NCBI GenBank assembly: GCA_003164825.1
Contig: PLUH01000273.1
Span: 10,136-17,667, forward strand
DNA: 7,532 nucleotides
Direction: 5' to 3'
From: Hyphomicrobiales bacterium
Lineage (GTDB): Bacteria > Pseudomonadota > Alphaproteobacteria > Rhizobiales > Beijerinckiaceae
Shown piece after piece: positions 1-6,280 of the stretch. Under the pieces are notes generated by a model. That model made no database searches, was not told the DNA's origin, and saw only the letters and a list, made by a program, of their open reading frames with translations. The translations under genes and the position numbers were made by a program. Position 1 is the first letter of the stretch. Every line of letters starts with the position of its first letter.

Positions 1-692
1 GAGGCGTCGACGAACCGCTGGACGATGTCGGGATGCGCCTGCACGTATTCGCGGCGGGTTTCGACCAGGGTCGCGTAGGTCGTGTAGCCGTAGTCGGCGA
101 GCAGGAAGACGTTGGGCTTGAAGCCGCCCTGTTTTTCGACCTCGAGCGGCTCGGAGGTCAGGTATCCCTGCTGGATCGAAGTCTTGCTGACAATGAACGG
201 CGCCGAATTGAAATTGTACGGCTTGATGTTCTCGTCCTTGAAGCCGTAGGCCAATCGCATCCACGCCCAGAACGTATTGACCGCGCCGGCGCTGACGAAG
301 GCGGGATTGGCCTTTGGCAGATCTTCCCACTTGTCGAGGCCGACGCCGGGATGGGACATGAAGATTTGCGGGTTCTTCTGGAAATGCGCGGCGACGGCGA
401 TGGTGGGAATATCGTTCTGCACCGCCAGGAAATCGCCGATCATGTCGCCGCCCATGTAGAACTCGATCTTGCCGGCGATGAGCAGCATGCCGCCGTTGGA
501 CGTCGGGCCCCCTTGCATGATGGTGACGTCGAGACCGTATTTCGCGTAAGTCCCGTCGACCAGGGCCTGGTAATAGCCGCCGGCCTCGGGGTCGGCGACC
601 CAATTGGTGCCGAAGGTCACCTTGTCGAGAGCAAAGGCCGGGCCGGCGAACCCGATCGCCCCCGCCAAAGCCGCCATGATCGCAACGCGCAT
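1..692 (-). CDS. ABC transporter periplasmic substrate-binding protein, NMT1/THI5-like (partial, C-terminus beyond left edge)
   Basis: Partial gene: 230 codons are visible from the ATG at 692 down to the left edge, with no stop. The start is supported by a GGAGG Shine-Dalgarno at 701-705, 8 nt upstream. Residues 1-21 form a signal peptide with an AxA-type site (PAFA before LDKV), so the mature protein should be periplasmic. The mature start (FGTNWVADPEAGGYYQAL, about 27-44), then YGLDVTIMQGG and AGKIEFYMGGD, is the pattern of the NMT1/THI5-like, SsuA/TauA-related ligand-binding fold. These proteins deliver aromatic or sulfonated small molecules, such as pyrimidine thiamine precursors, nitrate, taurine or other heterocycles, to an ABC importer. 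The Cys-rich motif of true THI5 enzymes is absent from the visible part. The permease and ATPase are not in the window and probably lie to the left. Divergence from an amidohydrolase gene suggests a heterocyclic ligand, which is inference. The class is solid; the ligand is unknown. Confidence 0.9.
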   Translation of the reverse strand, partial: MRVAIMAALAGAIGFAGPAFALDKVTFGTNWVADPEAGGYYQALVDGTYAKYGLDVTIMQGGPTSNGGMLLIAGKIEFYMGGDMIGDFLAVQNDIPTIAVAAHFQKNPQIFMSHPGVGLDKWEDLPKANPAFVSAGAVNTFWAWMRLAYGFKDENIKPYNFNSAPFIVSKTSIQQGYLTSEPLEVEKQGGFKPNVFLLADYGYTTYATLVETRREYVQAHPDIVQRFVDA

Positions 693-850
693 TCGAATTT
701 CCTCCAGCCATCCAGTTCCGGAGGCGACTGAACCCGTGCGTCGGCCCCCGCTGCGGACTGCCCCCGGCTTCCAGCCGACGCGCCGCAAATAGGTCGCTCG
801 CGCCCCCCACGGCGAGTCACCATAAGGGCCGAAATTCCGTACGTCGAATC

Positions 851-865
851 CAATTTTGTGAATTG
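851..865. promoter_or_regulatory. Small inverted repeat between the divergent transporter and deaminase genes
   Basis: CAATT-TTGTG-AATTG is a 5-bp-arm inverted repeat and one of the few AT-rich spots in the 283-bp divergent region (693-975). It lies 158 bp from the transporter start and 110 bp from the deaminase start. It could be an operator for a regulator of both genes. The arms are short, so chance is a real alternative. No regulator gene is adjacent within the window. Confidence 0.2.
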
Positions 866-903
866 TCGCGGCGGCCAGCGGCCGGGACGCGCGGCGCCGC
901 GGC

Positions 904-932
904 TTTACGTTTCGCCTCGGGTCGCCTATGCG
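904..932 (+). promoter_or_regulatory. Weak candidate promoter for the deaminase gene
   Basis: TTTACG at 904-909 and TATGCG at 927-932 are separated by 17 bp, a sigma70-like spacing. This would give a leader of about 37 nt before the ATG at 976. The hexamers match consensus at only four and three positions, so this is tentative. If right, the upstream in-frame ATG at 928 would lie inside the -10 box, which supports the start at 976. Confidence 0.22.
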
Positions 933-975
933 CCCCCACTCGCGCGCCTCGAACCGAAACGGAGTCCGCCCCCGC

Positions 976-2307
976 ATGCGCCTATGGATCAAGGACCCGC
1001 TCGCCATTCTCGCAGCCGGCGCCGAGCGCGGGATCGTCGTCGAGGGCGCTGAAATCGTCGAATGCATCGCTCGCGGCCGATCGCCGGCAATTCGCCCTGA
1101 TGCGACCTTCGACGCCTCGCGCCATGTCGTGCTGCCGGGGCTCGTCAACGCCCATCATCATTTCTATCAGACGCTGACCCGCGCCCACGCCGCCGGCCTC
1201 GGCAAGGAGCTCATACCCTGGCTCATGGCGATGGAGCGGGTCTGGGACCGCATGACGCCCGAGGCGCTCAGGATCGCGGTCAGGATGGCGCTGGTCGAAC
1301 TGATGCTGTCCGGCTGCACGACCGCCGCCGACCACCACAATCTCTTTCCCCCTGGCCTCGAGAACGCCATCGACATCGAAGTCGAAGAGGCGACCAAGCT
1401 CGGTCTGCGGATGACGGTCTCCCGCGGCTCGATGGGCATTTCAGAGAAGGACGGCGGCCTGCAGCCGGACTCGATCGTCCAGGATTCGGACACGATCCTC
1501 GAGGACAGCGAGCGCGTGCTGCGGCTCTATCACGATCAGAAAGCCGGGGCGATGATCCGCGTCGCGCTCGCCCCCTGTTCGCCGCTCGCGGTGCCGAAGC
1601 GGGTGATGGAAGGCTCGGCCGAACTCGCCGAGCGCTTCGACGCCAGGTTGCATTGCCACCTCTGCCAGTCGCCCGACGAGGACGTCTACGCCATGCAGGC
1701 GTTCGGCAAGCGATCGGTCGATATCCTCGAGGAGGCCGGGTGGCTGACCTCGCGCACATGGGTCGCGCACGGGATCTATTTCGATCCCGCAGAGATCGAG
1801 CGCCTCGGCCGCGCCGGAGTGGGGGTCAGCCACTGCGCCGCCTCGGACATGCTGTTTGCGCAAGGGATCTGCCCGACCGTGGATCTCGAGGCGGCAGGCG
1901 TCGCCATCGGGCTCGGCGTCGACGGCTCGGCCTCGAACGATTCGTCGAACATGATGGAGGCGGTGCGCCATTCGATGATGCTCGGGCGGCTGCGCTACGG
2001 TCCGTCGGCGGTGACGCCCTACGATGCGCTGCGCTGGGGAACGCAAGGCTCGGCGCGTTGCCTGGGGCGCGACGACATCGGCGCGATCGGGGTCGGCATG
2101 CAGGCCGACCTCGCGCTCTTCACCCTCGACGAGCCGCGCTTCAGCGGCGCGCAAGACCCGATCGCCGCGCTCGCGCTCTGCGGCGCCCACCGCGCCGACC
2201 GGGTGATGGTCGCCGGCCGCTGGCGGGTGATCGACGGCGCGCCCGAGGGCGTTGATCTCAAGGCGCTGATCGCCAAGCACAAGGCTGCGGCCCGCGCGTT
2301 CGCGTGA
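976..2307 (+). CDS. Amidohydrolase of the 8-oxoguanine deaminase / hydroxydechloroatrazine ethylaminohydrolase group, with altered active site
   Basis: Predicted cytosolic, 443-residue mononuclear-metal deaminase of the amidohydrolase superfamily; close relatives convert 8-oxoguanine to urate. The ATG at 976 is preferred over an in-frame ATG at 928 because MRLWIKDPLAILA resembles family N-termini. Only a weak GGAG (960-963) precedes it. Metal and catalytic histidines are present: H60/H62 in NAHHHFYQT, H228, H265 (WVAHG), H286 (SHC), and D316 in GVDGSASN. Q65 after strand 1 and C201 (APCSP) match residues I recall as contacting 8-oxoguanine. Departures from the pattern as I remember it: N122 where a substrate-contacting Tyr is usual (DHHY, here DHHN); Q231 in HLCQS where HLAE supplies the catalytic Glu; and CAASD at 287-291 instead of CPSSN. 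Length and fold look intact, so it is probably functional but with a different substrate or chemistry. It is divergent from the transporter gene and ends 6 bp from the convergent PEP-CTERM gene. Confidence 0.88.
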   Translation: MRLWIKDPLAILAAGAERGIVVEGAEIVECIARGRSPAIRPDATFDASRHVVLPGLVNAHHHFYQTLTRAHAAGLGKELIPWLMAMERVWDRMTPEALRIAVRMALVELMLSGCTTAADHHNLFPPGLENAIDIEVEEATKLGLRMTVSRGSMGISEKDGGLQPDSIVQDSDTILEDSERVLRLYHDQKAGAMIRVALAPCSPLAVPKRVMEGSAELAERFDARLHCHLCQSPDEDVYAMQAFGKRSVDILEEAGWLTSRTWVAHGIYFDPAEIERLGRAGVGVSHCAASDMLFAQGICPTVDLEAAGVAIGLGVDGSASNDSSNMMEAVRHSMMLGRLRYGPSAVTPYDALRWGTQGSARCLGRDDIGAIGVGMQADLALFTLDEPRFSGAQDPIAALALCGAHRADRVMVAGRWRVIDGAPEGVDLKALIAKHKAAARAFA

Positions 2308-2313
2308 GGCTAT

Positions 2314-2964
2314 CTAGGCGCGCGCGGGAACCAGCGCGCGCTTTCGCCGCCGCAACGCGATCAGACCCAGCGCGCCGAGGCCCATCAGCGCCCAGGTCGC
2401 GGGTTCAGGCACTGGGCTCGGCGTCGGCGGATCAACGGTGACCGGCGTCGCATACTGGGGTGTGTCGCCATTGTAAGAGACATAGGCCGTCGAGATATCC
2501 GCCGGCGTCGAGCCGCCAAAGGGCGAGAACAAGTTGAAGCTGAGGGGATTGTTCGCGACCTCTCCAGCCCCTATGAAATCCTGACTGTTGCAGGCGTCGG
2601 CGGTACAGGCGGTGAGGTAGATCCAGGCGGCGGGGGCGCCGAGAACCTTGAGCTGAGGGTCGGAGAACGCGGGTGCGGTAATCTCCGTCCCGGACCAACC
2701 AGTTGGCAGCGGCAGCGTCGCCTCAAGGGCGCCCGCGCTCACCTCCGGGATTTCAATCGCGCCGATGGGAATCGCGTTGCCCGCCAGGTTGGTGATCTGG
2801 ACCGTGTAGTCCCAATCGAATCCCGATCCGCTTGGCGTAACTGTCACGTCGATCGTGACATCTGGCGGTACGCCCGGGGCCCCCGCATAGCCGGGCGCCG
2901 GGGCGCCGAATAGAACCGCCAGCGCGAAAAATGCCGACGAACCGATAGGCTTGGCTAACCTCAT
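2314..2964 (-). CDS. PEP-CTERM sorting domain protein (exported, function unknown)
   Basis: A 216-residue exported protein. The start at 2964 has a purine-rich Shine-Dalgarno (GGGAGGG) about 6 nt upstream. An N-terminal signal peptide (AFFALAVLFGAPAPGYAGA, about residues 11-29) leads to a middle domain of probable beta strands with no recognised enzymatic motif and a close Cys pair (C120, C125). The C-terminus is a textbook PEP-CTERM signal: proline-rich linker, VPEPAT at 185-190, a hydrophobic segment (about 191-204), then RRRKR at 205-209. In known systems an exosortase recognises this tripartite tail and processes the protein for the cell surface or exopolysaccharide matrix. No exosortase gene is in this window, so it must be encoded elsewhere if the signal is used. 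The gene converges on the deaminase and diverges from the hydroxylase gene. The sorting signal is certain; the role of the middle domain is unknown. Confidence 0.9.
   Translation of the reverse strand: MRLAKPIGSSAFFALAVLFGAPAPGYAGAPGVPPDVTIDVTVTPSGSGFDWDYTVQITNLAGNAIPIGAIEIPEVSAGALEATLPLPTGWSGTEITAPAFSDPQLKVLGAPAAWIYLTACTADACNSQDFIGAGEVANNPLSFNLFSPFGGSTPADISTAYVSYNGDTPQYATPVTVDPPTPSPVPEPATWALMGLGALGLIALRRRKRALVPARA
2318..2341 (+). terminator. Candidate GC-stem terminator at the convergent gene junction
   Basis: GCGCGCGC (2318-2325) and GCGCGCGC (2334-2341) form a perfect 8-bp stem with an 8-nt loop, followed by TTT on the plus strand. It starts 11 nt after the deaminase stop codon and lies inside the last codons of the convergent PEP-CTERM gene. 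It could end deaminase transcription. The T-run is only three bases long and the arms are simple GC alternation, so the call is moderate. Confidence 0.38.
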
Positions 2965-2992
2965 GGAAAACCCTCCCCCGAAGGATGAGCGA

Positions 2993-3020
2993 AAACTACG
3001 CCCGTCAACACAACTGTCAA
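2993..3020 (-). promoter_or_regulatory. Candidate sigma70-type promoter of the PEP-CTERM gene
   Basis: On the minus strand, TTGACA (3015-3020) is followed after 16 bp by TAGTTT (2993-2998). The -35 box is a perfect consensus and the -10 matches at three positions, including the leading TA. Transcription would start near 2986, leaving a leader of about 22 nt that contains the Shine-Dalgarno. A second TTGACG at 3003-3008, 12 bp away, makes a direct repeat of GTCAAC on the plus strand that may be coincidental. Confidence 0.45.
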
Positions 3021-3117
3021 CCGGAAAAATATTTGTCGGACCGGCGGCGCGGGGATGTTACTGTGACCCGTTCGTCTCCCTATTTCGATCCTAGACTGAG
3101 ACCAGTCGAGCGGCGGC

Positions 3118-3990
3118 ATGAGCGGTCCGGACCAACTCGCCTCTTTTGCCCGGGATGAGCAGGTCTGGCTGCTCGGCGGCGTTTTTCTCGTGGCCGCGCT
3201 CATCGAGGCGTGGCGGCCCGAGCGCGCCCGCATCCTCCCGCGTGGCTGGCGGTGGGCGACCAATCTCGGCCTCCATCTCTTCGGCCAGTGGCTGTTTCTC
3301 GCCATGCTTCCGGTTACTATTGCGGTGTGGTTCCTGCTCAAGATCGGCGGCCCGCATGTGGCGGCCTTCGCGCCGGTCGGCGCCTGGGGCGGCGCGTGGG
3401 CGGTCCTTGTCGCGGCGCTCGTGCTCCTTGATCTCGCGACCTACCTCCAGCACCGGCTCATGCACGCCTTTTTCCCGCTGTGGCGCGTGCACTCTGTCCA
3501 TCATTCGGACATCGACGTCGACGCCGCCACGGCCGTCCGCCATCATCCGTTCGAGATCATCCTCAGTGGGATGACCGCGCTGCTTCTGATGCTGGTGATC
3601 GGCATGCCGCCCTGGGCGTTGCCGATCTACGCGACGCTGGGGCTTACGGTGCAACTGGCGCAGCACGCCAACCTGCGCCTACCCGCTCGCCTCGACGCTA
3701 TTCTCGGCCTTGTCTTGATGACCCCTGGGTTGCATCGCGCTCACCACGCGGTGACGCCCGAATACTACAATTCCAATTTCGGCACCGTGTTGTCGGTGTG
3801 GGACCGATTTTTCCGTACTCTTGCCCCGCCTCTCCCCGAGGAGAACCCGCCAGGCTTCGGCGTCACGCCGTTTCTCGCCGACCGCTATGCCCGCCCGCAT
3901 TGGGCGCTGCTGCTGCCGTTCGTACTCCGGCCTGAGAGGCCGTCGGGTCGGCAGCCGCAGCCGCTGGCGCGCTCTCAACGACGCGCCTGA
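3118..3990 (+). CDS. Fatty acid hydroxylase / sterol desaturase family membrane protein
   Basis: A 290-residue integral membrane di-iron oxygenase of the fatty acid hydroxylase superfamily. Members hydroxylate or desaturate lipids using a non-heme di-iron site held by histidine clusters on the cytoplasmic face. The clusters are present: HRLMH at 112-116 (after DLATYLQ), HSVHH at 125-129, HH at 142-143, H183, and HRAHH at 206-210. Hydrophobic segments at about 17-29, 50-76, 93-110, 149-163 and 166-181 fit a multi-pass protein. The ATG at 3118 is taken because the protein begins like its family there, although no clear Shine-Dalgarno precedes it. The last 20 or so residues (RPERPSGRQPQPLARSQRRA) are a basic, low-complexity tail beyond the catalytic domain. 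It is divergent from the PEP-CTERM gene and followed by a 106-bp gap, so it may be its own transcription unit. The substrate lipid (fatty acid, sterol, hopanoid or carotenoid) cannot be told from sequence. Confidence 0.9.
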   Translation: MSGPDQLASFARDEQVWLLGGVFLVAALIEAWRPERARILPRGWRWATNLGLHLFGQWLFLAMLPVTIAVWFLLKIGGPHVAAFAPVGAWGGAWAVLVAALVLLDLATYLQHRLMHAFFPLWRVHSVHHSDIDVDAATAVRHHPFEIILSGMTALLLMLVIGMPPWALPIYATLGLTVQLAQHANLRLPARLDAILGLVLMTPGLHRAHHAVTPEYYNSNFGTVLSVWDRFFRTLAPPLPEENPPGFGVTPFLADRYARPHWALLLPFVLRPERPSGRQPQPLARSQRRA

Positions 3991-4012
3991 AGGCGGCGGC
4001 CGGCGTTCGCGT

Positions 4013-4036
4013 GAGGCTGGCTCCGAGCGTAGCCTC
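4013..4036 (+). other. Hairpin-forming inverted repeat downstream of the hydroxylase gene
   Basis: GAGGCT (4013-4018) can pair with AGCCTC (4031-4036) across a 12-nt loop. The right arm shares base 4036 with the stronger palindrome at 4036-4055, so the two stems compete at their border. No T-run follows. This is weak on its own and is noted because of the second hairpin beside it. Confidence 0.25.
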
Positions 4037-4055
4037 TCGGCGCGTCCGCGCCGAG
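4036..4055. promoter_or_regulatory. Perfect 9-bp-arm palindrome before the monooxygenase gene (operator or transcript hairpin)
   Basis: CTCGGCGCG (4036-4044) and CGCGCCGAG (4047-4055) are perfect reverse complements around a 2-bp centre. The gene on the left stops at 3990 and the gene on the right begins at 4097. As RNA it would be a very stable stem, but TTGAAGTATAG follows instead of a T-run, so an intrinsic terminator is not well supported. As DNA it ends 6 bp before TATAGT (4062-4067), where a -35 region would lie, which fits a dimeric regulator's binding site. Confidence 0.45.
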
Positions 4056-4061
4056 TTGAAG

Positions 4062-4067
4062 TATAGT
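4062..4067 (+). promoter_or_regulatory. Candidate -10 box for the monooxygenase-kinase operon
   Basis: TATAGT matches the sigma70 -10 consensus at five of six positions. Transcription would start near 4074, giving a leader of about 23 nt that includes the GGAG Shine-Dalgarno at 4087-4090. No recognisable -35 hexamer lies 16-18 bp upstream; that space is taken by the palindrome, so the promoter may depend on an activator. Confidence 0.35.
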
Positions 4068-4096
4068 CCCGCCAAACTCGCAACCCGGAGAGCCTC

Positions 4097-5164
4097 ATGC
4101 CGCGCGAATGGCTTCCCTCGCGCCTGCCGATCATCCAGGCGCCGATGGCGGGGTCGCAGGGCGTCGAGCTTTGCGTCGCCGTCTGCGAAGCGGGCGGCCT
4201 CGGGTCGATCCCCAGCGCGATGCTGACGCCCGCGACCCTGCGGGACCAGATGGCCGAAATCCGCGCCCGCACGCCGGCGCCGTTCAACGTCAACTTCTTC
4301 TGTCACGCGCCGCCCGGGCCTGATCCCGATCGGCATGCGCGATGGCTCGAGCGCCTCGCGGGCGCCTACGCCGAGGCGGGCCTCGATCCGTCGGCCGCGG
4401 GAAGCGGTCCCGGACGCGCGCCGTTCGACGCCGCAATGGCGGAGGTCGTCGAGGCCACGAAGCCCCCGGTCGTGAGCTTCCATTTCGGCCTTCCGGATGC
4501 GGCGCTCCTCGCTCGGGTGAAGGCTGCGGGAGCGAGGATCTATTCCTCGGCGACGACAGTCGCCGAGGCGCGCTGGCTTGAAGCGCGCGGCGTCGACGCC
4601 GTGAGCGCGCAAGGGGCGGAGGCTGGCGGCCATCGCGGCATGTTCCTGAGCGAGGACATCGCCGACCAGCCGGGCCTGGTCGCGCTGCTGCCTCAGGTCG
4701 TCGACGCGGTTCGCGTACCGGTCATCGCGGCTGGCGGGATCGCCGACGGACGGGGCGTGGCCGCCGCTTTTGCGCTTGGCGCGCGTGCAGTGCAGATCGG
4801 CACAGCGTACTTGTTGACGCCGCAGGCGTTGACGACTCCGCTCCACCGCGCGGCGCTTCGCGAAGCGAGCGACAACGCGACGCGGCTCACCAATCTCTTC
4901 ACCGGCCGGCCGGCGCGAGGCCTTGTCAACCGCTTCATGCGCGAGCACGGGCCAATGAACGACGCCGCGCCCCCCTTCCCGCTGGCGACCGGCGCCGTCG
5001 CCCCCTTGCGCGCCCATTGGGAGAAGCGCGGGTCGGGCGACTATTCGCCGCTTTGGGCCGGCCAGGCGGCGGCGCTCGCGCGCGAGGAGGACGCCGGCGC
5101 GCTCACCGAGCGGCTGTGGCGCGAAGCCAAAGCCACACTGGCGGCGCTCCGGCTCGAACCCTGA
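4097..5164 (+). CDS. Nitronate monooxygenase-like flavoprotein (2-nitropropane dioxygenase family)
   Basis: A 355-residue FMN-dependent TIM-barrel oxidoreductase. Characterised family members oxidise propionate-3-nitronate or alkyl nitronates to carbonyl compounds plus nitrite, often as detoxification. Family motifs appear in order: QAPMAG (14-19, FMN loop), NVNFFCH (64-70), SFHFG (127-131), AQGAEAGGHRG (171-181) with H179 as the expected catalytic base, PVIAAGGIADG (208-218) and GARAVQIGTAYL (228-239) for phosphate binding, GRPARGLVNRF (270-280), and GDYSPLWAGQAA (314-325). The set and length fit class I nitronate monooxygenases. The ATG at 4097 has GGAG at 4087-4090, 6 nt upstream. No signal peptide is seen, so it should be cytoplasmic. 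The kinase-like gene starts 26 bp after its stop on the same strand, so the two are probably co-transcribed. Some family members are enoyl reductases or have unknown substrates, so the exact reaction is not settled. Confidence 0.88.
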   Translation: MPREWLPSRLPIIQAPMAGSQGVELCVAVCEAGGLGSIPSAMLTPATLRDQMAEIRARTPAPFNVNFFCHAPPGPDPDRHARWLERLAGAYAEAGLDPSAAGSGPGRAPFDAAMAEVVEATKPPVVSFHFGLPDAALLARVKAAGARIYSSATTVAEARWLEARGVDAVSAQGAEAGGHRGMFLSEDIADQPGLVALLPQVVDAVRVPVIAAGGIADGRGVAAAFALGARAVQIGTAYLLTPQALTTPLHRAALREASDNATRLTNLFTGRPARGLVNRFMREHGPMNDAAPPFPLATGAVAPLRAHWEKRGSGDYSPLWAGQAAALAREEDAGALTERLWREAKATLAALRLEP

Positions 5165-5190
5165 AGGGAGCGCGCAGGCTTGGACTCACG

Positions 5191-6252
5191 ATGACGACAC
5201 ATACACCGCCGGAATCGATTACGCCCGAGTCTCTCACGCTGGCGCTTCGCCGCAGCGGCGCTCTCGGCCATGGCCGCGTCAGCGCGGTCGAAGCGGAACA
5301 ACCGCGGTCGACCGTGCTCTCCCGCATCGTTCGCTTATTGCTAACCTATGAGGGCGAGGCCGCCGGCGCGCCGCGAACGCTCATCTTCAAGACCGGCCTG
5401 CCGGAGCGCCTGACCGGCGGCTGGAACGGCGGACGGCAGGAGGTCGAATTCTATCGCAAGGTCGCCGCCGCGACGCCCCCCGGCCTCCTGCCGCGATGTT
5501 TCGAAGCGGAATACGACGCCGAGACCAACCATTGGCGGCTCCTGCTCGAAGACCTTGGCGAGACGCACAAGATCGTCACTTCCTGGCCGCTGCCGCCGAC
5601 CTTCAGCGAATGCGAGACCATCCTTCGCGCCCGGGCGCGCTTTCACGCCCACTGGTGGGAGGACCCGCGTCTGGGCCACTCGATCGGGCGCTGGGGCGAC
5701 GCAGACGACGTCGAGCAATATCTGCAACGGCTCAACGGCAAGATCGCCGACTTCGAGGAACGGCTCGGCGACCGCCTGCCGCGAGAACGAAGGGACCTCT
5801 ACGCGCTTCTGCTCGACCGCGCGCCGCGCCTCGCAAAGCGCACCGACAGCCGCCGCGCGGTTACGATCCTGCATGGCGATGCGCATGTGTGGAACTGCTT
5901 CCTGCCACGCGACGGCGGCGGCGACGTCAGGCTGTTCGACTGGGATAGTTGGAGCCTCGGCGTGGCGGCCGAGGACCTCGCTTACATGATGGCGGTCCAT
6001 TGGTATCCGGACCGCCGCCGCGCCATGGAGCGCCCGCTCCTCGATTTCTATCACGCGGAGCTCCTGTCGCACGGCGTTCGCGACTACGACCGGCGCGCCC
6101 TCGACGACGACTACCGGCTGTCGGCGCTCTGGTGCATCACGACGCCGGTCTGGCAGTCGGGCGCCAACCTTCCGCCCGTGATCTGGTGGAACAATCTCGA
6201 GCGCATCCATATGGCCGTCGAGGATCTCGGCTGCCGGGATTTGCTCGAGTGA
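5191..6252 (+). CDS. Phosphotransferase of the APH / ecdysteroid-kinase-like (CHK) family
   Basis: A 353-residue protein with the protein-kinase-like fold of small-molecule kinases. Features: K68 in LIFKTG (probable ATP-binding Lys), E86 in VEFYRK (probable salt-bridge partner), LLLEDLGE (117-124, hinge), HGDAHVWN at 228-235 (catalytic loop, D230 as base, N235 for metal) and LFDWDSW at 248-254 (DFG-equivalent metal site, with D250 and D252), then the aromatic-rich C-terminal lobe. These signatures mark APH/CHK enzymes that phosphorylate hydroxylated small molecules or confer resistance by phosphorylation. The substrate is not readable. The reading frame is open back to 5017, but the ATG at 5191 is chosen because upstream codons overlap the monooxygenase and give a low-complexity Arg/Gly stretch. 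The best Shine-Dalgarno (GGGAG, 5166-5170) is rather far away. It is 26 bp downstream of the monooxygenase gene and converges on the peroxiredoxin gene with a 28-bp gap that shows no terminator. Confidence 0.85.
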   Translation: MTTHTPPESITPESLTLALRRSGALGHGRVSAVEAEQPRSTVLSRIVRLLLTYEGEAAGAPRTLIFKTGLPERLTGGWNGGRQEVEFYRKVAAATPPGLLPRCFEAEYDAETNHWRLLLEDLGETHKIVTSWPLPPTFSECETILRARARFHAHWWEDPRLGHSIGRWGDADDVEQYLQRLNGKIADFEERLGDRLPRERRDLYALLLDRAPRLAKRTDSRRAVTILHGDAHVWNCFLPRDGGGDVRLFDWDSWSLGVAAEDLAYMMAVHWYPDRRRAMERPLLDFYHAELLSHGVRDYDRRALDDDYRLSALWCITTPVWQSGANLPPVIWWNNLERIHMAVEDLGCRDLLE

Positions 6253-6280
6253 ATCGCAGCGACCGAACGGGGCGCGGGCG

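Noticed and set aside
33..731. Plus-strand open frame of 232 codons at the left end
   Set aside because: The complementary strand encodes the substrate-binding protein with signal peptide, Shine-Dalgarno and family motifs. The plus frame is its shadow.
617..853. Small minus-strand open frame in the divergent intergenic region
   Set aside because: It overlaps the signal-peptide end of the binding-protein gene in another frame, has no Shine-Dalgarno I can see, and its composition is non-specific.
1441..2280. Minus-strand open frame of 279 codons
   Set aside because: It is antisense to the deaminase, whose family motifs span the whole region. The product has no recognisable domain.
2296..4018. 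Exact 16-base direct repeat GCGTTCGCGTGAGGCT at 2296-2311 and 4003-4018
   Set aside because: It is real, but in GC-rich DNA of this length one such match is not far from chance. One copy is simply the deaminase 3' end, the other is just after the hydroxylase stop, and there are no flanking duplications or mobile-element traits.
3863..5017. Long open frame of 384 codons on the minus strand
   Set aside because: It lies antisense to the monooxygenase gene and the end of the hydroxylase gene, both of which have clear motifs. Its product is Arg/Ala/Gly-rich with no recognisable domain, as expected of GC-rich shadow frames.
5017..5190. Upstream extension of the kinase frame
   Set aside because: It would overlap the monooxygenase by 148 bases and adds 58 Arg/Gly/Ala-rich residues unlike the family. 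The ATG at 5191 gives a normal-length kinase.
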